From: Neobacillus novalis NBRC 102450
GTDB taxonomy: Bacteria > Bacillota > Bacilli > Bacillales > Cytobacillaceae
Reading direction: 5' to 3'
NCBI RefSeq assembly: GCF_001591805.1
Contig: NZ_BCVP01000004.1
Span: forward strand, 62,001 to 126,000
Length of the DNA stretch: 64,000 nucleotides
Positions 54,387-62,860 of this stretch are shown here, piece after piece. The notes below the pieces were generated by a model that worked only from the letters and a program-made list of their open reading frames with translations, was not told the DNA's origin and did not search any database. The translations under genes were made by a program, and so were the position numbers. The number at the start of each line of letters is the position of its first letter. Within the stretch, counting starts at the first letter, position 1.

Positions 54387-55760
54387 ATGTCATTATCTTT
54401 AACCCCAATTAAGATTGTGCCCGGGAAACCAACAGATAGAAATAACTTCATTGTACAAATGTCCAACCAATTGTTTATCCTTTTAAAAATAAAAGAAATC
54501 CGGGATTTGAACATTACGTTAGGGCAAAAAACAATCACTGCAACCGTAAAAACGGTAGATTTAGCTGCTAACGAGATTATTTTGCCGGAGAACATGATAA
54601 TAGATTTTTGTCTGCCGCTTCAATGCTTTAAGTTTCAGGCCATGTACTTGGCAGATGACCATACACTGAAGCTTGGTCCAGTGGTCGGTTTACTTACAAA
54701 TTTCACCTCAAAAAAACAGGAAGAGCCCCACTTTCGTTCTATCCATTCCTTTTGTGAGGAGCTTCATCACGGTATAACGGAGCAGGGTGGTTTTTTTTAC
54801 GTCTTTGCTTATGACCAATTTTTAAACGAAGCTTATTACCTTGTGGACGGCAAATGGATACCATTTGAGCTTCCCCTGCCTGATGTGATTTACAATCGCA
54901 TCCATTCCAGAAGGCTTGAACAAAAGGAGTCCTATAAACAGTTCCGCAAACGGCTGGAACAGCTTATGATTCCGATTTTTAATGACCGTTTTCTTTCAAA
55001 ATGGGAAGTGTATGAGCAGTTAAGCAATGAGAGACAGCTCCTGGCTTATATTCCCGAGACGAAACTCTTCTCAAAGGAACACCTGAATGATTTTCTTCAA
55101 AAATACGAAACTGTTTTTCTTAAACCAATTCATGGCAGTCAAGGCAGGAACATTATTAAAGTGAAAAAGGAAAGGGAAAACCACTACACTTTTCAATCCT
55201 CGTTAACAAGTCAGATTGATAACGTTGGGGAGGGAGGTACCCTAGACGAAATTTATCAAAAGGTAAAACCAATCCTTCATAATCAGATTTATATTATTCA
55301 GCAGGGCCTTGATTTAGTTACACATCAGGCTTGTGCCATGGATTTTAGGGTTTTATGTCATAAGAGTCTTACTAACCATTGGAATATTACATCAACCGTG
55401 GCAAGAATTGCTGCTGATGGAGAGTTTGTTTCTAATATTGCTAGGGGCGGAACCATTACACGACCGTTGCTGGCTTTAGGTAGTTGTCTCGGCAAAAAGA
55501 AATCTATAGCCATACTCGAAGTGATGAAGGAATTGGCGCTTGAAACGGCCTCGGTTATTAGCAGCCACTCAGCAGGAATAACGGGAGAACTTGGCATCGA
55601 CATCGGCGTCGACCATGATGGCAGGATTTGGATAATAGAGGTGAATTCCAAACCATCTAAAAACTTCGAGGATGATGTTGGAAAAATAAGACCGTCCGCA
55701 AAGGCGATTATACAATTTTGTACCGAGCTTGGCTTTGAAACCAAGCCATTAAAGGAGTGA
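54387..55760 (+). CDS. YheC/YheD family spore coat ATP-grasp protein (YheD-type)
   Basis: A 457-residue member of the YheC/YheD (endospore coat-associated) ATP-grasp family. The N-terminal third (about 1-120) is a family-specific domain ending LGPVVGLLTN; the ATP-grasp core follows: DVIYNRIHSRR (about 168-178), FLKPIHGSQGRNIIKV (about 248-263), MDFRVLCHKS (about 320-329) and IIEVNSKPSKNF (about 417-428) which supply the usual Lys, Arg, Glu and Asn ATP/Mg ligands. ATG 54387 follows GAGGAGTG. First gene of four; the reaction catalysed by the family is unknown. Confidence 0.85.
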   Translation: MSLSLTPIKIVPGKPTDRNNFIVQMSNQLFILLKIKEIRDLNITLGQKTITATVKTVDLAANEIILPENMIIDFCLPLQCFKFQAMYLADDHTLKLGPVVGLLTNFTSKKQEEPHFRSIHSFCEELHHGITEQGGFFYVFAYDQFLNEAYYLVDGKWIPFELPLPDVIYNRIHSRRLEQKESYKQFRKRLEQLMIPIFNDRFLSKWEVYEQLSNERQLLAYIPETKLFSKEHLNDFLQKYETVFLKPIHGSQGRNIIKVKKERENHYTFQSSLTSQIDNVGEGGTLDEIYQKVKPILHNQIYIIQQGLDLVTHQACAMDFRVLCHKSLTNHWNITSTVARIAADGEFVSNIARGGTITRPLLALGSCLGKKKSIAILEVMKELALETASVISSHSAGITGELGIDIGVDHDGRIWIIEVNSKPSKNFEDDVGKIRPSAKAIIQFCTELGFETKPLKE

Positions 55761-55767
55761 CATTATA

Positions 55768-56871
55768 ATGATTACATTTGGCATTATGACGTTGAATATG
55801 GAAAGTGAACATGCTTATATAAATGAAATGGCTAGCCTTGCTGAATCATGCAAAATGGAGGTATTCCGTTTCCTACCCTCCGATATCAATCCGCATACAC
55901 TTCAGGTAAAAGGGAAAAAGTTTGATTCAATGGCAAATTGCTGGCTGGAGAATGAACGGCCAATCCCGGCCATCATTTACGACCGCTGTTTTTACGGAGA
56001 GGATGAACATTCAAAACAATGCCTGCCGATTGTTTCATGGTTGAAGAGCAGAAATGATATAACCTTTTTAGGCTATGGATTACCTAATAAACTTGAGATC
56101 TATAAAACGTTAAGAAACTCTGGTTTAGCCTCCTATTTACCTGATACGCAATCCGTTTCAGATACTGGAATCATTCTAAAAGAATTAGCGGCGCAGAAAA
56201 AGATGATTTTAAAGCCAATAAATGGTTCTCAAGGCTACGGTATTTATTACTTGAAGAAAAACGACAAATCCTTTAATGTCAAAACAGAAAAACAGAAGAA
56301 AATCATTTCGCGGATTTTCCCAAATGAGGCAAAACTCCTTCAATGGTTAAAACCGTTAATTAAACAGCATGAATTTATGCTCCAGCCCTATCTGGAACTT
56401 TATAACAATGAACTACAGCCCTTTGACATTCGTGTTCTGTTGCAAAAAAGCGCACATGGAGCCTGGGGAGAACTTGGCAGAGGGATTCGGATTGGAAGCA
56501 CAGGGGGTCTCCTCTCAAACTTAAGTGCAGGTGGAACCGTCATCACGTTTACAGATTGGCTGACTTCACTTCCACCCGCAAAAGGGGAATATATCCGCCA
56601 GGAATTAGAATACATTCTGACCAGCCTGCCTCCCTTGCTTGAAAAAGAATTTATGCCATTATTTGAGATTGGGGTAGATATTGGCATCGCCAAAAATGGA
56701 TCGATTTGGGTCCTTGATATCAATTCCAAACCTGGAAGAAAGGTTCTATTGCAAACACGACCAGATTTAAAGGAATCAATCCATCTAAATCCGCTGCTTT
56801 ATGGCAAATACCTTTCCGAAACGGCACCGCATGAAAGGAAGAGCTATTATGAGACAACATTATCTCATTGA
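55768..56871 (+). CDS. yheC: YheC/YheD family spore coat ATP-grasp protein (YheC-type)
   Basis: A 367-residue YheC-type protein without the extra N-terminal domain: ITFGIMTLNMESEHAYINEMA at the start, PAIIYDRCFYGEDE (about 68-81), ILKPINGSQGYGIYYL (about 145-160), FDIRVLLQKS (about 217-226) and VLDINSKPGRKV (about 311-322). The size equals YheC of B. subtilis. It follows the first gene by 7 bp and overlaps the third by 23 bp. Confidence 0.85.
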   Translation: MITFGIMTLNMESEHAYINEMASLAESCKMEVFRFLPSDINPHTLQVKGKKFDSMANCWLENERPIPAIIYDRCFYGEDEHSKQCLPIVSWLKSRNDITFLGYGLPNKLEIYKTLRNSGLASYLPDTQSVSDTGIILKELAAQKKMILKPINGSQGYGIYYLKKNDKSFNVKTEKQKKIISRIFPNEAKLLQWLKPLIKQHEFMLQPYLELYNNELQPFDIRVLLQKSAHGAWGELGRGIRIGSTGGLLSNLSAGGTVITFTDWLTSLPPAKGEYIRQELEYILTSLPPLLEKEFMPLFEIGVDIGIAKNGSIWVLDINSKPGRKVLLQTRPDLKESIHLNPLLYGKYLSETAPHERKSYYETTLSH

Positions 56872-58213
56872 GGTTGCTCAAAATAATCAAATGGTTGTGT
56901 TCTGTCCCAAGGATATTCTTCAGGGGAAAAAAATAAAGCGTATCGCTTTTGGCTCAAAATCAATTGCTGTTGACTTTTTCCCGCACCCTGATGAAAATGA
57001 CCGAATTGTGATCAGCAGGAAAATTCAGAAGGCCATCCAGTTTCCCGATTTCACTATCCCGCTCCATGCCTTTATCGAAAAGCAAATTCTTTATATGGGT
57101 CCGCTCGTTGGTATTTTCACGGCAGGATTTACGTCCATTCCCTTGCAGCCAATCGGCGAACGTACATTGTTTTTTTCGAAACTGCTATCTGTTAATAAAA
57201 CAGTCGGCGCTCTCGCATTTGTCTTCGGAGAGCAGCATATAGATTGGGAGCAAGGAACGATAGAAGGTTACTTTTTTCATAATCAGTCTTGGGAAACTTT
57301 TGAGGTTCCTTTTCCAAATGTGATTTACGACCGTCTGCCCAATCGAAAAAGCGAGAGCAACCCAAAATTGATGAAAGTAAGGCACCGATTACAAAAGGAA
57401 TATCTTATTCCGTGGTACAATCCCGGTTTTTTCAATAAGCTTGATATTTATGATCTCCTGCTGGAGGATGCTTCGGTTACTGCTTACCTCCCGGATACCC
57501 AGCCGTTTACCTCCTTTTCAACCATGGAAACGATGCTGGCTAAATATGGCCATATTTTTATTAAGCCAAGAAACGGCAGTCTTGGGTTAGGTATTCACCA
57601 AGTGATTTTTGACAAACAATCTGGCGGTTTTTATTGTCGCTATCAGGACGAGGCTTATATTAATCGCTTACGAAAGTTTGTCAGTTTAGAACGATTGTTT
57701 CAATCTGTATTTGCACAGCTATCACTAGAAAAAATGTTAGTGCAGCAGGGAATTTCCTTGCTTAGAAACGAGACTCGCTCGATTGATTTTCGTGTCCATA
57801 CGAATAAGGATGACTATGGGAAATGGCAAGTATCAGCGATTGCCGCTAAGATTGCCGGTCACGGAAGTGTAACTACCCATGCACGAAGCGGTGGTGATAT
57901 CAAAACAATTGCAGAAATTTTTCCAAAGGAAGAATCTGATTTATATACCGAAAAGCTAACCAATGCTGCGCTTCAGCTTAGTAAATCGTTGGACAGAAAT
58001 ATTGAAGGAATTATTGGCGAGATTGGTTTTGATTTAGGCATCGACCGTAACGGGGATGTATGGCTCTTTGAAGCAAATTCCAAACCGGGCAGGTCAATTT
58101 TTAGTCATCCCGAATTGAAGGAAGTTGATTTCCTAACGCGCAAATTATCAATTGCCTTTGCTGTTTTCCTAACAGAGCAAGCATTATTACATCCTGAGGA
58201 ACTATTCAAATGA
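56849..58213 (+). CDS. yheD: YheC/YheD family spore coat ATP-grasp protein (YheD)
   Basis: A 454-residue protein, the size of YheD. It starts MRQHYLIEVAQNNQMVVFCPKDIL behind AAAGGAAGAG and shares the layout of the first gene: an N-terminal domain ending LYMGPLVGIFTAG (about 110), then VIYDRLPNRKSE (about 160-171), FIKPRNGSLGLGIHQV (about 240-255), IDFRVHTNKD (about 314-323) and LFEANSKPGRSI (about 410-421). It begins within the last 23 bp of yheC and overlaps the next gene by 4 bp, so translation is coupled. Confidence 0.85.
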   Translation: MRQHYLIEVAQNNQMVVFCPKDILQGKKIKRIAFGSKSIAVDFFPHPDENDRIVISRKIQKAIQFPDFTIPLHAFIEKQILYMGPLVGIFTAGFTSIPLQPIGERTLFFSKLLSVNKTVGALAFVFGEQHIDWEQGTIEGYFFHNQSWETFEVPFPNVIYDRLPNRKSESNPKLMKVRHRLQKEYLIPWYNPGFFNKLDIYDLLLEDASVTAYLPDTQPFTSFSTMETMLAKYGHIFIKPRNGSLGLGIHQVIFDKQSGGFYCRYQDEAYINRLRKFVSLERLFQSVFAQLSLEKMLVQQGISLLRNETRSIDFRVHTNKDDYGKWQVSAIAAKIAGHGSVTTHARSGGDIKTIAEIFPKEESDLYTEKLTNAALQLSKSLDRNIEGIIGEIGFDLGIDRNGDVWLFEANSKPGRSIFSHPELKEVDFLTRKLSIAFAVFLTEQALLHPEELFK

Positions 58214-59256
58214 AAAACAATTCAACAGGCCCACTGATTGGGATATTAACAGCACAGAAAGCAAATGGCGCCATTGCTGGCAACGGTCCGCTTTTTATCG
58301 AATTGCAAAAAAAGCTTATTTCATTAAATGGAGTAAGCTTTGTCTTTACTCCTGAAGGAACGACAAAGAATTTTATTATTGGCTACACGTTTTCACTTGA
58401 TAAAAATCGCTGGATAAAGGAAAAATTCCCTTATCCAGACCTTGTTTATAACCGAATTCCATTTCGGAAATCGGAACAAAATGAACCCTTCCAAGCTTTG
58501 ATTTCCAGGTTAAAAGAGAAACATATTCCTTTTTTTAATCCATGTTTTATCGATAAGTATGAGCTCTATGAGTTATTGAAAAATCATACGGTACTGCAAC
58601 ACTTTTTACCACAAACCATCCTTGTCCAGCGTAAAAAGGACTTGTTCACTTTTTTAAAAAAACATACAACAATTTATTTAAAACCTAGGCAATCAGCAAA
58701 GGGCAAAGGGATTTTCCGCCTCAGGCTGATGAGCCCTTCAGAAATTCAACTTGAAGCGGTTGAATACAGTGAATCCTACAAATCCTTTGATCATTTTTGG
58801 GGAAATTGGAACGAAAAGCTACTTGAGAAAAACTATTTGGCCCAGGAAGAAATCAATTCAGCTGAATACGAGGGAAACCGCTTTGATTTTCGCATTCTTG
58901 CTCATGCTGAGGATAACGGTTATAAGCTTACAGGGGTTGGGATTAGGCAGGCCCAGGAACAAGGGATTACCACCCATATTCCCACCGGTGGGAGATTGCT
59001 TCCATACGAGCTTTTACAATCAACTGAACATGATCAGTTCATTCAAACCATTGTCCCGTTTGTCGGCGAAGCATTATCGGAACAATTTGGCTTTTTCGGC
59101 GAGTTTTCAATAGACGCAGGCGTAAGCAAAGCCGGTCAGTATTATATTTATGAAGCCAATTCCAAGCCAATGAGCTTTGATGAGACGGAGATTGAAGAAA
59201 GGAAAATAGTCCAGCTTTGCCGCTTATTCCTGCAGTTAACAGGTAACCAGCTTTAA
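58210..59256 (+). CDS. YheC/YheD family spore coat ATP-grasp protein (short, YheC-type)
   Basis: A 348-residue fourth paralogue. PLIGILTAQKANGAIAGNGPLF opens the protein, equivalent to the region after the N-terminal domain in YheD. Core motifs: DLVYNRIPFRKSEQN (about 77-91), YLKPRQSAKGKGIFRL (about 156-171), RFDFRILAHAEDN (about 222-234) and YIYEANSKPMSF (about 312-323). It overlaps yheD by 4 bp (ATGA). Most diverged of the four at the glycine-rich loop (SAKGKG). Confidence 0.82.
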   Translation: MKNNSTGPLIGILTAQKANGAIAGNGPLFIELQKKLISLNGVSFVFTPEGTTKNFIIGYTFSLDKNRWIKEKFPYPDLVYNRIPFRKSEQNEPFQALISRLKEKHIPFFNPCFIDKYELYELLKNHTVLQHFLPQTILVQRKKDLFTFLKKHTTIYLKPRQSAKGKGIFRLRLMSPSEIQLEAVEYSESYKSFDHFWGNWNEKLLEKNYLAQEEINSAEYEGNRFDFRILAHAEDNGYKLTGVGIRQAQEQGITTHIPTGGRLLPYELLQSTEHDQFIQTIVPFVGEALSEQFGFFGEFSIDAGVSKAGQYYIYEANSKPMSFDETEIEERKIVQLCRLFLQLTGNQL

Positions 59257-59324
59257 TTTTTTGTTTAAATTATTCCCTAAACAAGGTAAGCTAGAAGCAG
59301 TAAAATGCAAAGGGGATGAGGTAA

Positions 59325-59534
59325 ATGTTGATGCATTTTCAGTTCAAACCATTATTTGAAAATAAAAATATTCCTGGCTGGAACTTTTCCTTTTATTACA
59401 AAAAGCAAAGATTTACAGGAATCTATCACCAAACAGGAAAAATTGAATTCACCACAAATACGCCGGAACAAAAAGATATTGACGCATTAACAAGCCAAAT
59501 CCATGAATTAATGCTTTATCACGTTTATGAATAG
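59325..59534 (+). CDS. yheE: YheE-like protein (DUF5342)
   Basis: A 69-residue protein, MLMHFQFKPLFENKNIPGWNFSFYYKKQRFTGIYHQTGKIEFTTNTPEQKDIDALTSQIHELMLYHVYE. Size and sequence type fit YheE, which follows yheD in B. subtilis. A second ATG (59331) is slightly better spaced from GAGG. Function unknown. Confidence 0.78.
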   Translation: MLMHFQFKPLFENKNIPGWNFSFYYKKQRFTGIYHQTGKIEFTTNTPEQKDIDALTSQIHELMLYHVYE

Positions 59535-59543
59535 TGCAATAAA

Positions 59544-59576
59544 CCTTTCCACAAACTAACATGAAAAGCGGAAAGG
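59544..59576 (+). promoter_or_regulatory. Hairpin that can hide the next ribosome binding site
   Basis: CCTTTCC pairs with GGAAAGG, and the second arm is the Shine-Dalgarno sequence of the following gene (59587). The loop is 19 bases. Confidence 0.4.
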
Positions 59577-59586
59577 ATTGATTGTC

Positions 59587-59778
59587 ATGGAAAAAGATAA
59601 AGATAAGCTAGCCGAACAAGGTTCTGTTTATGAAGGAAGAGATAAAGTCTATCTAGATATTGACCGGATGATCAATGAAGGAATGTCAGGCGGTTCCGTC
59701 CATGCACGTCACGATTCCACAAATATTGAAGAAGCACGTGACCTAACTGAAGAACAACCACCGTATGAATGTGACTAA
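59587..59778 (+). CDS. Small acidic protein, unknown
   Basis: A 63-residue, hydrophilic and acidic protein: MEKDKDKLAEQGSVYEGRDKVYLDIDRMINEGMSGGSVHARHDSTNIEEARDLTEEQPPYECD. Start ATG 59587 follows GGAAAGG; an in-frame TTG nine bases earlier is less likely. The central segment MINEGMSGGSVHARHDSTNIEEARDL looks like a conserved Bacillus-group motif, but I cannot name the family. A strong terminator follows. Confidence 0.65.
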   Translation: MEKDKDKLAEQGSVYEGRDKVYLDIDRMINEGMSGGSVHARHDSTNIEEARDLTEEQPPYECD

Positions 59779-59792
59779 AACACTAAGGTATC

Positions 59793-59834
59793 AAAAAAGG
59801 CTAGCCGGCAATTTTATCGGCTCAGCCTTTTTTA
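59793..59834 (+). terminator. Terminator after the small acidic protein
   Basis: AAAAAAGGCTaGCCG and CGGCtcAGCCTTTTTT pair with small internal mismatches around a 10-base loop. Confidence 0.85.
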
Positions 59835-59904
59835 TTGTCCATCTTCTATTGGTATAATAGAAGTAGAATTTCTTAAAAAATTTAGATAATGGGGAAAATA
59901 ACAG

Positions 59905-60813
59905 ATGTTAAAAAAATTATTGTCCATATATGAGAATTCAATTTTGTTTCTCAATCAACCTGAGAACCCTAGTGACCAAATGTTTATCTTATGTAACGAT
60001 GCAGAGAATGAGTGGATTAGCATTCCTAAAACAGACGTAAGTGAAAAAGAACTAAAGCTTCTAAAAACGATTTTCAAACTAGTTGAAGTTGAAACATCAG
60101 CCAATCCTTCCACTTCAAATGGCTGGTATGAATTTCTACTTTTAAACGGTCCCCTTCCAAGTTACCCATCTGAAGAAGCCATTTTTCGGTTGATTCAATT
60201 CCAAATGAGCAGCGATGATGCGAATCAAATTGAAATGGAATCCGCTTTAAAAGGCTTTTTTACTGAGGACGTACTAATCATTTGGGAAAACGGAAGCCGG
60301 GGTATTGTTATAGAAGAGAAAACACAAATTTCTCTTTCCGAAGAAGAACTAATTTCGATGTCGGAAACATTAGAAAGCGATTTTTATGTAAAAGTTTCAT
60401 TTTATATTGGAAAACTCCATCCTTTTTCCTTGGAGCTCCGCGAAAAATTCCGGCAGGAACAAGAATACTTTTCATTTGGGATTATCAATTTGGGCAACCC
60501 GCATATCTTAACATTTGAACGGGTTTTCCCTGCTTTTTTAGCACATCATCTGCCAGAAGAATTAAAGCAAAAAGTCAACCAAGAAGTAATCGAACTATTC
60601 CATGATGACCCGGAAATGTTTTCGACCGTCAAGATTTTTTTAGAAAACAATTTAAATGCAAGTTTAACTGCGAAACGATTGTATATCCACCGAAACACCC
60701 TCCAATATCGGATTGATAAATTTTGCGAAAAAACTGGAATTGGATTAAAGGATTTTCACGGGGCCTTTACCGTCTTTTTAGCTTGCCTTCTGTTTGAACA
60801 GAAACGCAACTAA
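59905..60813 (+). CDS. PucR/CdaR-like transcriptional regulator
   Basis: A 302-residue protein with a PucR-type C-terminal helix-turn-helix (about 243-300): VKIFLENNLNASLTAKRLYIHRNTLQYRIDKFCEKTGIGLKDFHGAFTVFLACLLFEQK. The N-terminal 230 residues are an unclassified sensor-like domain. PucR/CdaR regulators control uptake or use of sugars, diacids or purines. It stands directly upstream of msmX (108 bp), which suggests, without proof, that it controls it. Confidence 0.75.
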   Translation: MLKKLLSIYENSILFLNQPENPSDQMFILCNDAENEWISIPKTDVSEKELKLLKTIFKLVEVETSANPSTSNGWYEFLLLNGPLPSYPSEEAIFRLIQFQMSSDDANQIEMESALKGFFTEDVLIIWENGSRGIVIEEKTQISLSEEELISMSETLESDFYVKVSFYIGKLHPFSLELREKFRQEQEYFSFGIINLGNPHILTFERVFPAFLAHHLPEELKQKVNQEVIELFHDDPEMFSTVKIFLENNLNASLTAKRLYIHRNTLQYRIDKFCEKTGIGLKDFHGAFTVFLACLLFEQKRN

Positions 60814-60821
60814 CAATGTGC

Positions 60822-60842
60822 CCAAAAAAGCGTTTTCATTTT
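60822..60842 (+). promoter_or_regulatory. cre-like site upstream of msmX
   Basis: AAAAAAGCGTTTTCATTTT carries the AAnCGnWnnCAW half of a CcpA site but lacks the TG at its left end. Confidence 0.35.
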
Positions 60843-60921
60843 TTGTGCAACCTGTCCATACCTTTTTTTCCCCTTAACCTGTAAACTGAGCTTATCAAGA
60901 TAAAACAGGGAGGCAATTCAC

Positions 60922-62022
60922 ATGGCAGAGTTAAAATTAGATCATATCTTTAAAGTTTATGATAATAAAGTTACCGCTGTTCAGGACTTCAATTTACATA
61001 TAGAGGATAAGGAGTTTATTGTCTTTGTTGGTCCTTCTGGCTGCGGTAAGTCAACTACACTACGAATGATTGCTGGACTTGAAGATATTTCAAAAGGTGA
61101 TTTTTACATTGATGGCAAAAGGGTAAACGATGTTGCTCCGAAAGACCGCGATATCGCGATGGTCTTCCAAAACTACGCCCTTTATCCGCATATGACGGTT
61201 TATGATAACATGGCATTCGGATTGAAACTGCGTAAATTTCCAAAACCCGAAATTGACCGCCGGGTCCAAGAAGCAGCCAAAATTCTTGGCTTAGAAGCAT
61301 ATTTAACTCGTAAACCAAAAGCTCTTTCAGGGGGTCAGCGCCAACGTGTTGCATTGGGCCGTGCCATTGTCCGTGATGCCAAGGTGTTCTTAATGGATGA
61401 ACCGTTATCCAATCTTGATGCCAAGCTTCGTGTACAAATGCGTGCTGAGATTGCCAAGCTGCACCGCCGCTTAGATACGACAACTATCTATGTTACTCAC
61501 GACCAAACAGAGGCAATGACAATGGCTACCCGTTTAGTTGTTATGAAAGACGGAGTCATTCAACAGGTTGGTTCGCCTAAAGAAGTCTATGAAAAGCCGG
61601 AAAATGTGTTTGTCGGCGGCTTTATTGGTTCGCCAGCAATGAATTTCTTCAATGGAAAACTTGAAGATGGCAAATTTGTTATCGGCAAAACGGCTATCGC
61701 TGTTCCGGAAGGAAAGATGAAATTCCTTCGTGAGCAAGGCTATGTTGGAAAGTCTATCATTCTAGGGACTCGCCCAGAAGATATCCATGATGAACCTGTA
61801 TTCATTGAGGCATCTACTGGAACAAAAATTACCGCTAATATCGATGTTGCCGAATTAACCGGTGCCGAGTTAATGGTTTACTCATCCATTGGAGACCAGG
61901 ACTTCGTAGCACGACTTGATTCACGTGCCGATGTTAAACCAGGTGATAAATTAGACCTAGCATTTGACTTAAACAAGGCTCATTTCTTTGATGTTGATAC
62001 AGAATTAAGAATCAGACCATAA
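60922..62022 (+). CDS. msmX: Multiple-sugar ABC transporter ATP-binding protein MsmX
   Basis: A 366-residue UgpC/MsmX-type ATPase. Walker [11 protein letters not shown] (about 37-46), Q-loop [17 protein letters not shown] (about 81-97), signature [16 protein letters not shown] (about 134-149), Walker [17 protein letters not shown] (about 155-170), the switch His in VTHDQTEAM (about 192-200), and a C-terminal TOBE domain with [15 protein letters not shown] (about 281-295). In B. subtilis one MsmX energises several sugar importers. It is a stand-alone gene with no permease nearby, as expected for a shared ATPase. Confidence 0.92.
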   Translation: MAELKLDHIFKVYDNKVTAVQDFNLHIEDKEFIVFVGPSGCGKSTTLRMIAGLEDISKGDFYIDGKRVNDVAPKDRDIAMVFQNYALYPHMTVYDNMAFGLKLRKFPKPEIDRRVQEAAKILGLEAYLTRKPKALSGGQRQRVALGRAIVRDAKVFLMDEPLSNLDAKLRVQMRAEIAKLHRRLDTTTIYVTHDQTEAMTMATRLVVMKDGVIQQVGSPKEVYEKPENVFVGGFIGSPAMNFFNGKLEDGKFVIGKTAIAVPEGKMKFLREQGYVGKSIILGTRPEDIHDEPVFIEASTGTKITANIDVAELTGAELMVYSSIGDQDFVARLDSRADVKPGDKLDLAFDLNKAHFFDVDTELRIRP

Positions 62023-62044
62023 AATCGAAAAATAATTATTTCTT

Positions 62045-62084
62045 AAGCCTCCGTCCGTATCTAGGAACGGGGGCTTATTCTTTT
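62045..62084 (+). terminator. Terminator of msmX
   Basis: AAGCCtCCGTCC and GGaACGGGGGCTT pair with minor mismatches and are followed by a T-rich stretch. Confidence 0.75.
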
Positions 62085-62317
62085 ATTAGTATGATTTCAT
62101 CATGAAGGCAGGATGGGCAATGATATAAATGCGGACATTTATGTCCTGAATTTGTGTCATGATAGCCATCCTCCATTTTCATTAAATCAATTTCCATATA
62201 TGGACTGTAACCATCATAAAAATCCATAATCCGGCCGCTTTCCAGCATAGGTTCACCACAATCGGTACACATTAAATAGACGTCGCGGAAACCGTTGCAG
62301 ACTGGGCATACTGTCAT
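62075..62317 (-). CDS. Zinc-ribbon-like small protein, unknown
   Basis: An 80-residue protein with four CxxC-type pairs: CPVC (about 4-7) and CTDC (about 17-20) at the N-terminus, HKCPHLYHCPSC (about 59-70) at the C-terminus. The eight Cys/His positions suggest one or two zinc ribbons. The middle is acidic and aromatic (MDFYDGYSPYMEIDLMKMEDGYH). Start ATG 62317 lies 8 bp after AAGGG. Its 3' end lies in the msmX terminator region. I cannot name the family. Confidence 0.6.
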   Translation of the reverse strand: MTVCPVCNGFRDVYLMCTDCGEPMLESGRIMDFYDGYSPYMEIDLMKMEDGYHDTNSGHKCPHLYHCPSCLHDEIILIKE

Positions 62318-62405
62318 ACACTTCACCCTTTTGATTGTAAGTTAACTTTAGTTTATGTTAGATTATCTGTCCTATGTAATGGAATAAATTACTAATCAAT
62401 ATTTC

Positions 62406-62434
62406 GAATAAGTCTTCAAGAATTAATCATAATA
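62406..62434 (+). promoter_or_regulatory. Sigma-G-type promoter of the SASP gene
   Basis: GAATA, 17 bp, CATAATA matches the forespore sigma-G consensus (GhATR, 17-18 bp, CATnnTA). It predicts transcription from about 62441, giving a leader of about 175 bases. Confidence 0.72.
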
Positions 62435-62461
62435 AAGATTACAAAGCAACATTTACACCGA

Positions 62462-62513
62462 TGGATGAAACCAACCAGGGTAATAACCGGTGCAACTCCG
62501 GGTCATCCAACCA
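62462..62513 (+). other. tRNA-like mini-element 1 in the SASP leader
   Basis: TGGATGA (62462-62468) pairs with TCATCCA (62503-62509) over 7 bp. Inside it, CCGG-TGCAACT-CCGG is a T-arm-like hairpin with a 7-base loop (TGCAACT; a tRNA has TTCRAnn). The stem is followed by A and then CCA. There is no D or anticodon arm: only 18 bases connect stem and T-arm. Confidence 0.5.
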
Positions 62514-62539
62514 TTTACTAAAAGGAACAATAATAATAT

Positions 62540-62586
62540 GGGTTAGGCCCTAGGCGGCACTTATGGTTCAATTCCATACTGACCCC
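62540..62586 (+). other. tRNA-like mini-element 2 in the SASP leader
   Basis: GGGTTAG (62540-62546) pairs with CTGACCC (62579-62585), 7 bp with one G-T. Directly against its 3' strand lies TATGG-TTCAATT-CCATA: a 5-bp stem with the canonical T-loop bases T54 T55 C56 A57 A58 and a G53-C61 closing pair. Only 15 bases replace the D arm, anticodon arm and variable loop. No CCA follows. Confidence 0.6.
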
Positions 62587-62615
62587 AAACTTATTAAGAG
62601 GAGTGTTATTCATCT

Positions 62616-62819
62616 ATGGCTAGTAACAACAACTCTAATCAACTAGTAGTACCAGGCGTTCAACAGGCACTTGATCAAATGAAGTATGAAATTGCTTCAG
62701 AATTTGGCGTAAACCTTGGTGCAGATACGACTTCTCGTGCCAATGGTTCTGTCGGAGGAGAAATTACAAAGCGTCTTGTACAAATGGCTGAATCCCAACT
62801 TGGCGGGTTCAAACACTAA
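62616..62819 (+). CDS. Small acid-soluble spore protein, alpha/beta type
   Basis: A 67-residue SASP. It contains the GPR-type protease site region [40 protein letters not shown] (about 28-62), the hallmark of alpha/beta SASP. These proteins coat DNA in the spore core, protect it, and supply amino acids during outgrowth. AGGAGTG lies about 9 bp before the ATG. The upstream sigma-G promoter and structured leader are listed separately. Confidence 0.95.
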   Translation: MASNNNSNQLVVPGVQQALDQMKYEIASEFGVNLGADTTSRANGSVGGEITKRLVQMAESQLGGFKH

Positions 62820-62860
62820 TTTTTAGTAAACCCATTTATACAACAAATAAATAATATGGC

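Noticed and set aside
55358-55744. 128-codon minus-strand open frame
   Set aside because: Opposite the conserved ATP-grasp core of the first YheD-type gene.
62462-62586. Genuine tRNA gene or tRNA pair
   Set aside because: The elements have acceptor- and T-arm-like parts but no D arm or anticodon arm, so they cannot be ordinary tRNAs.
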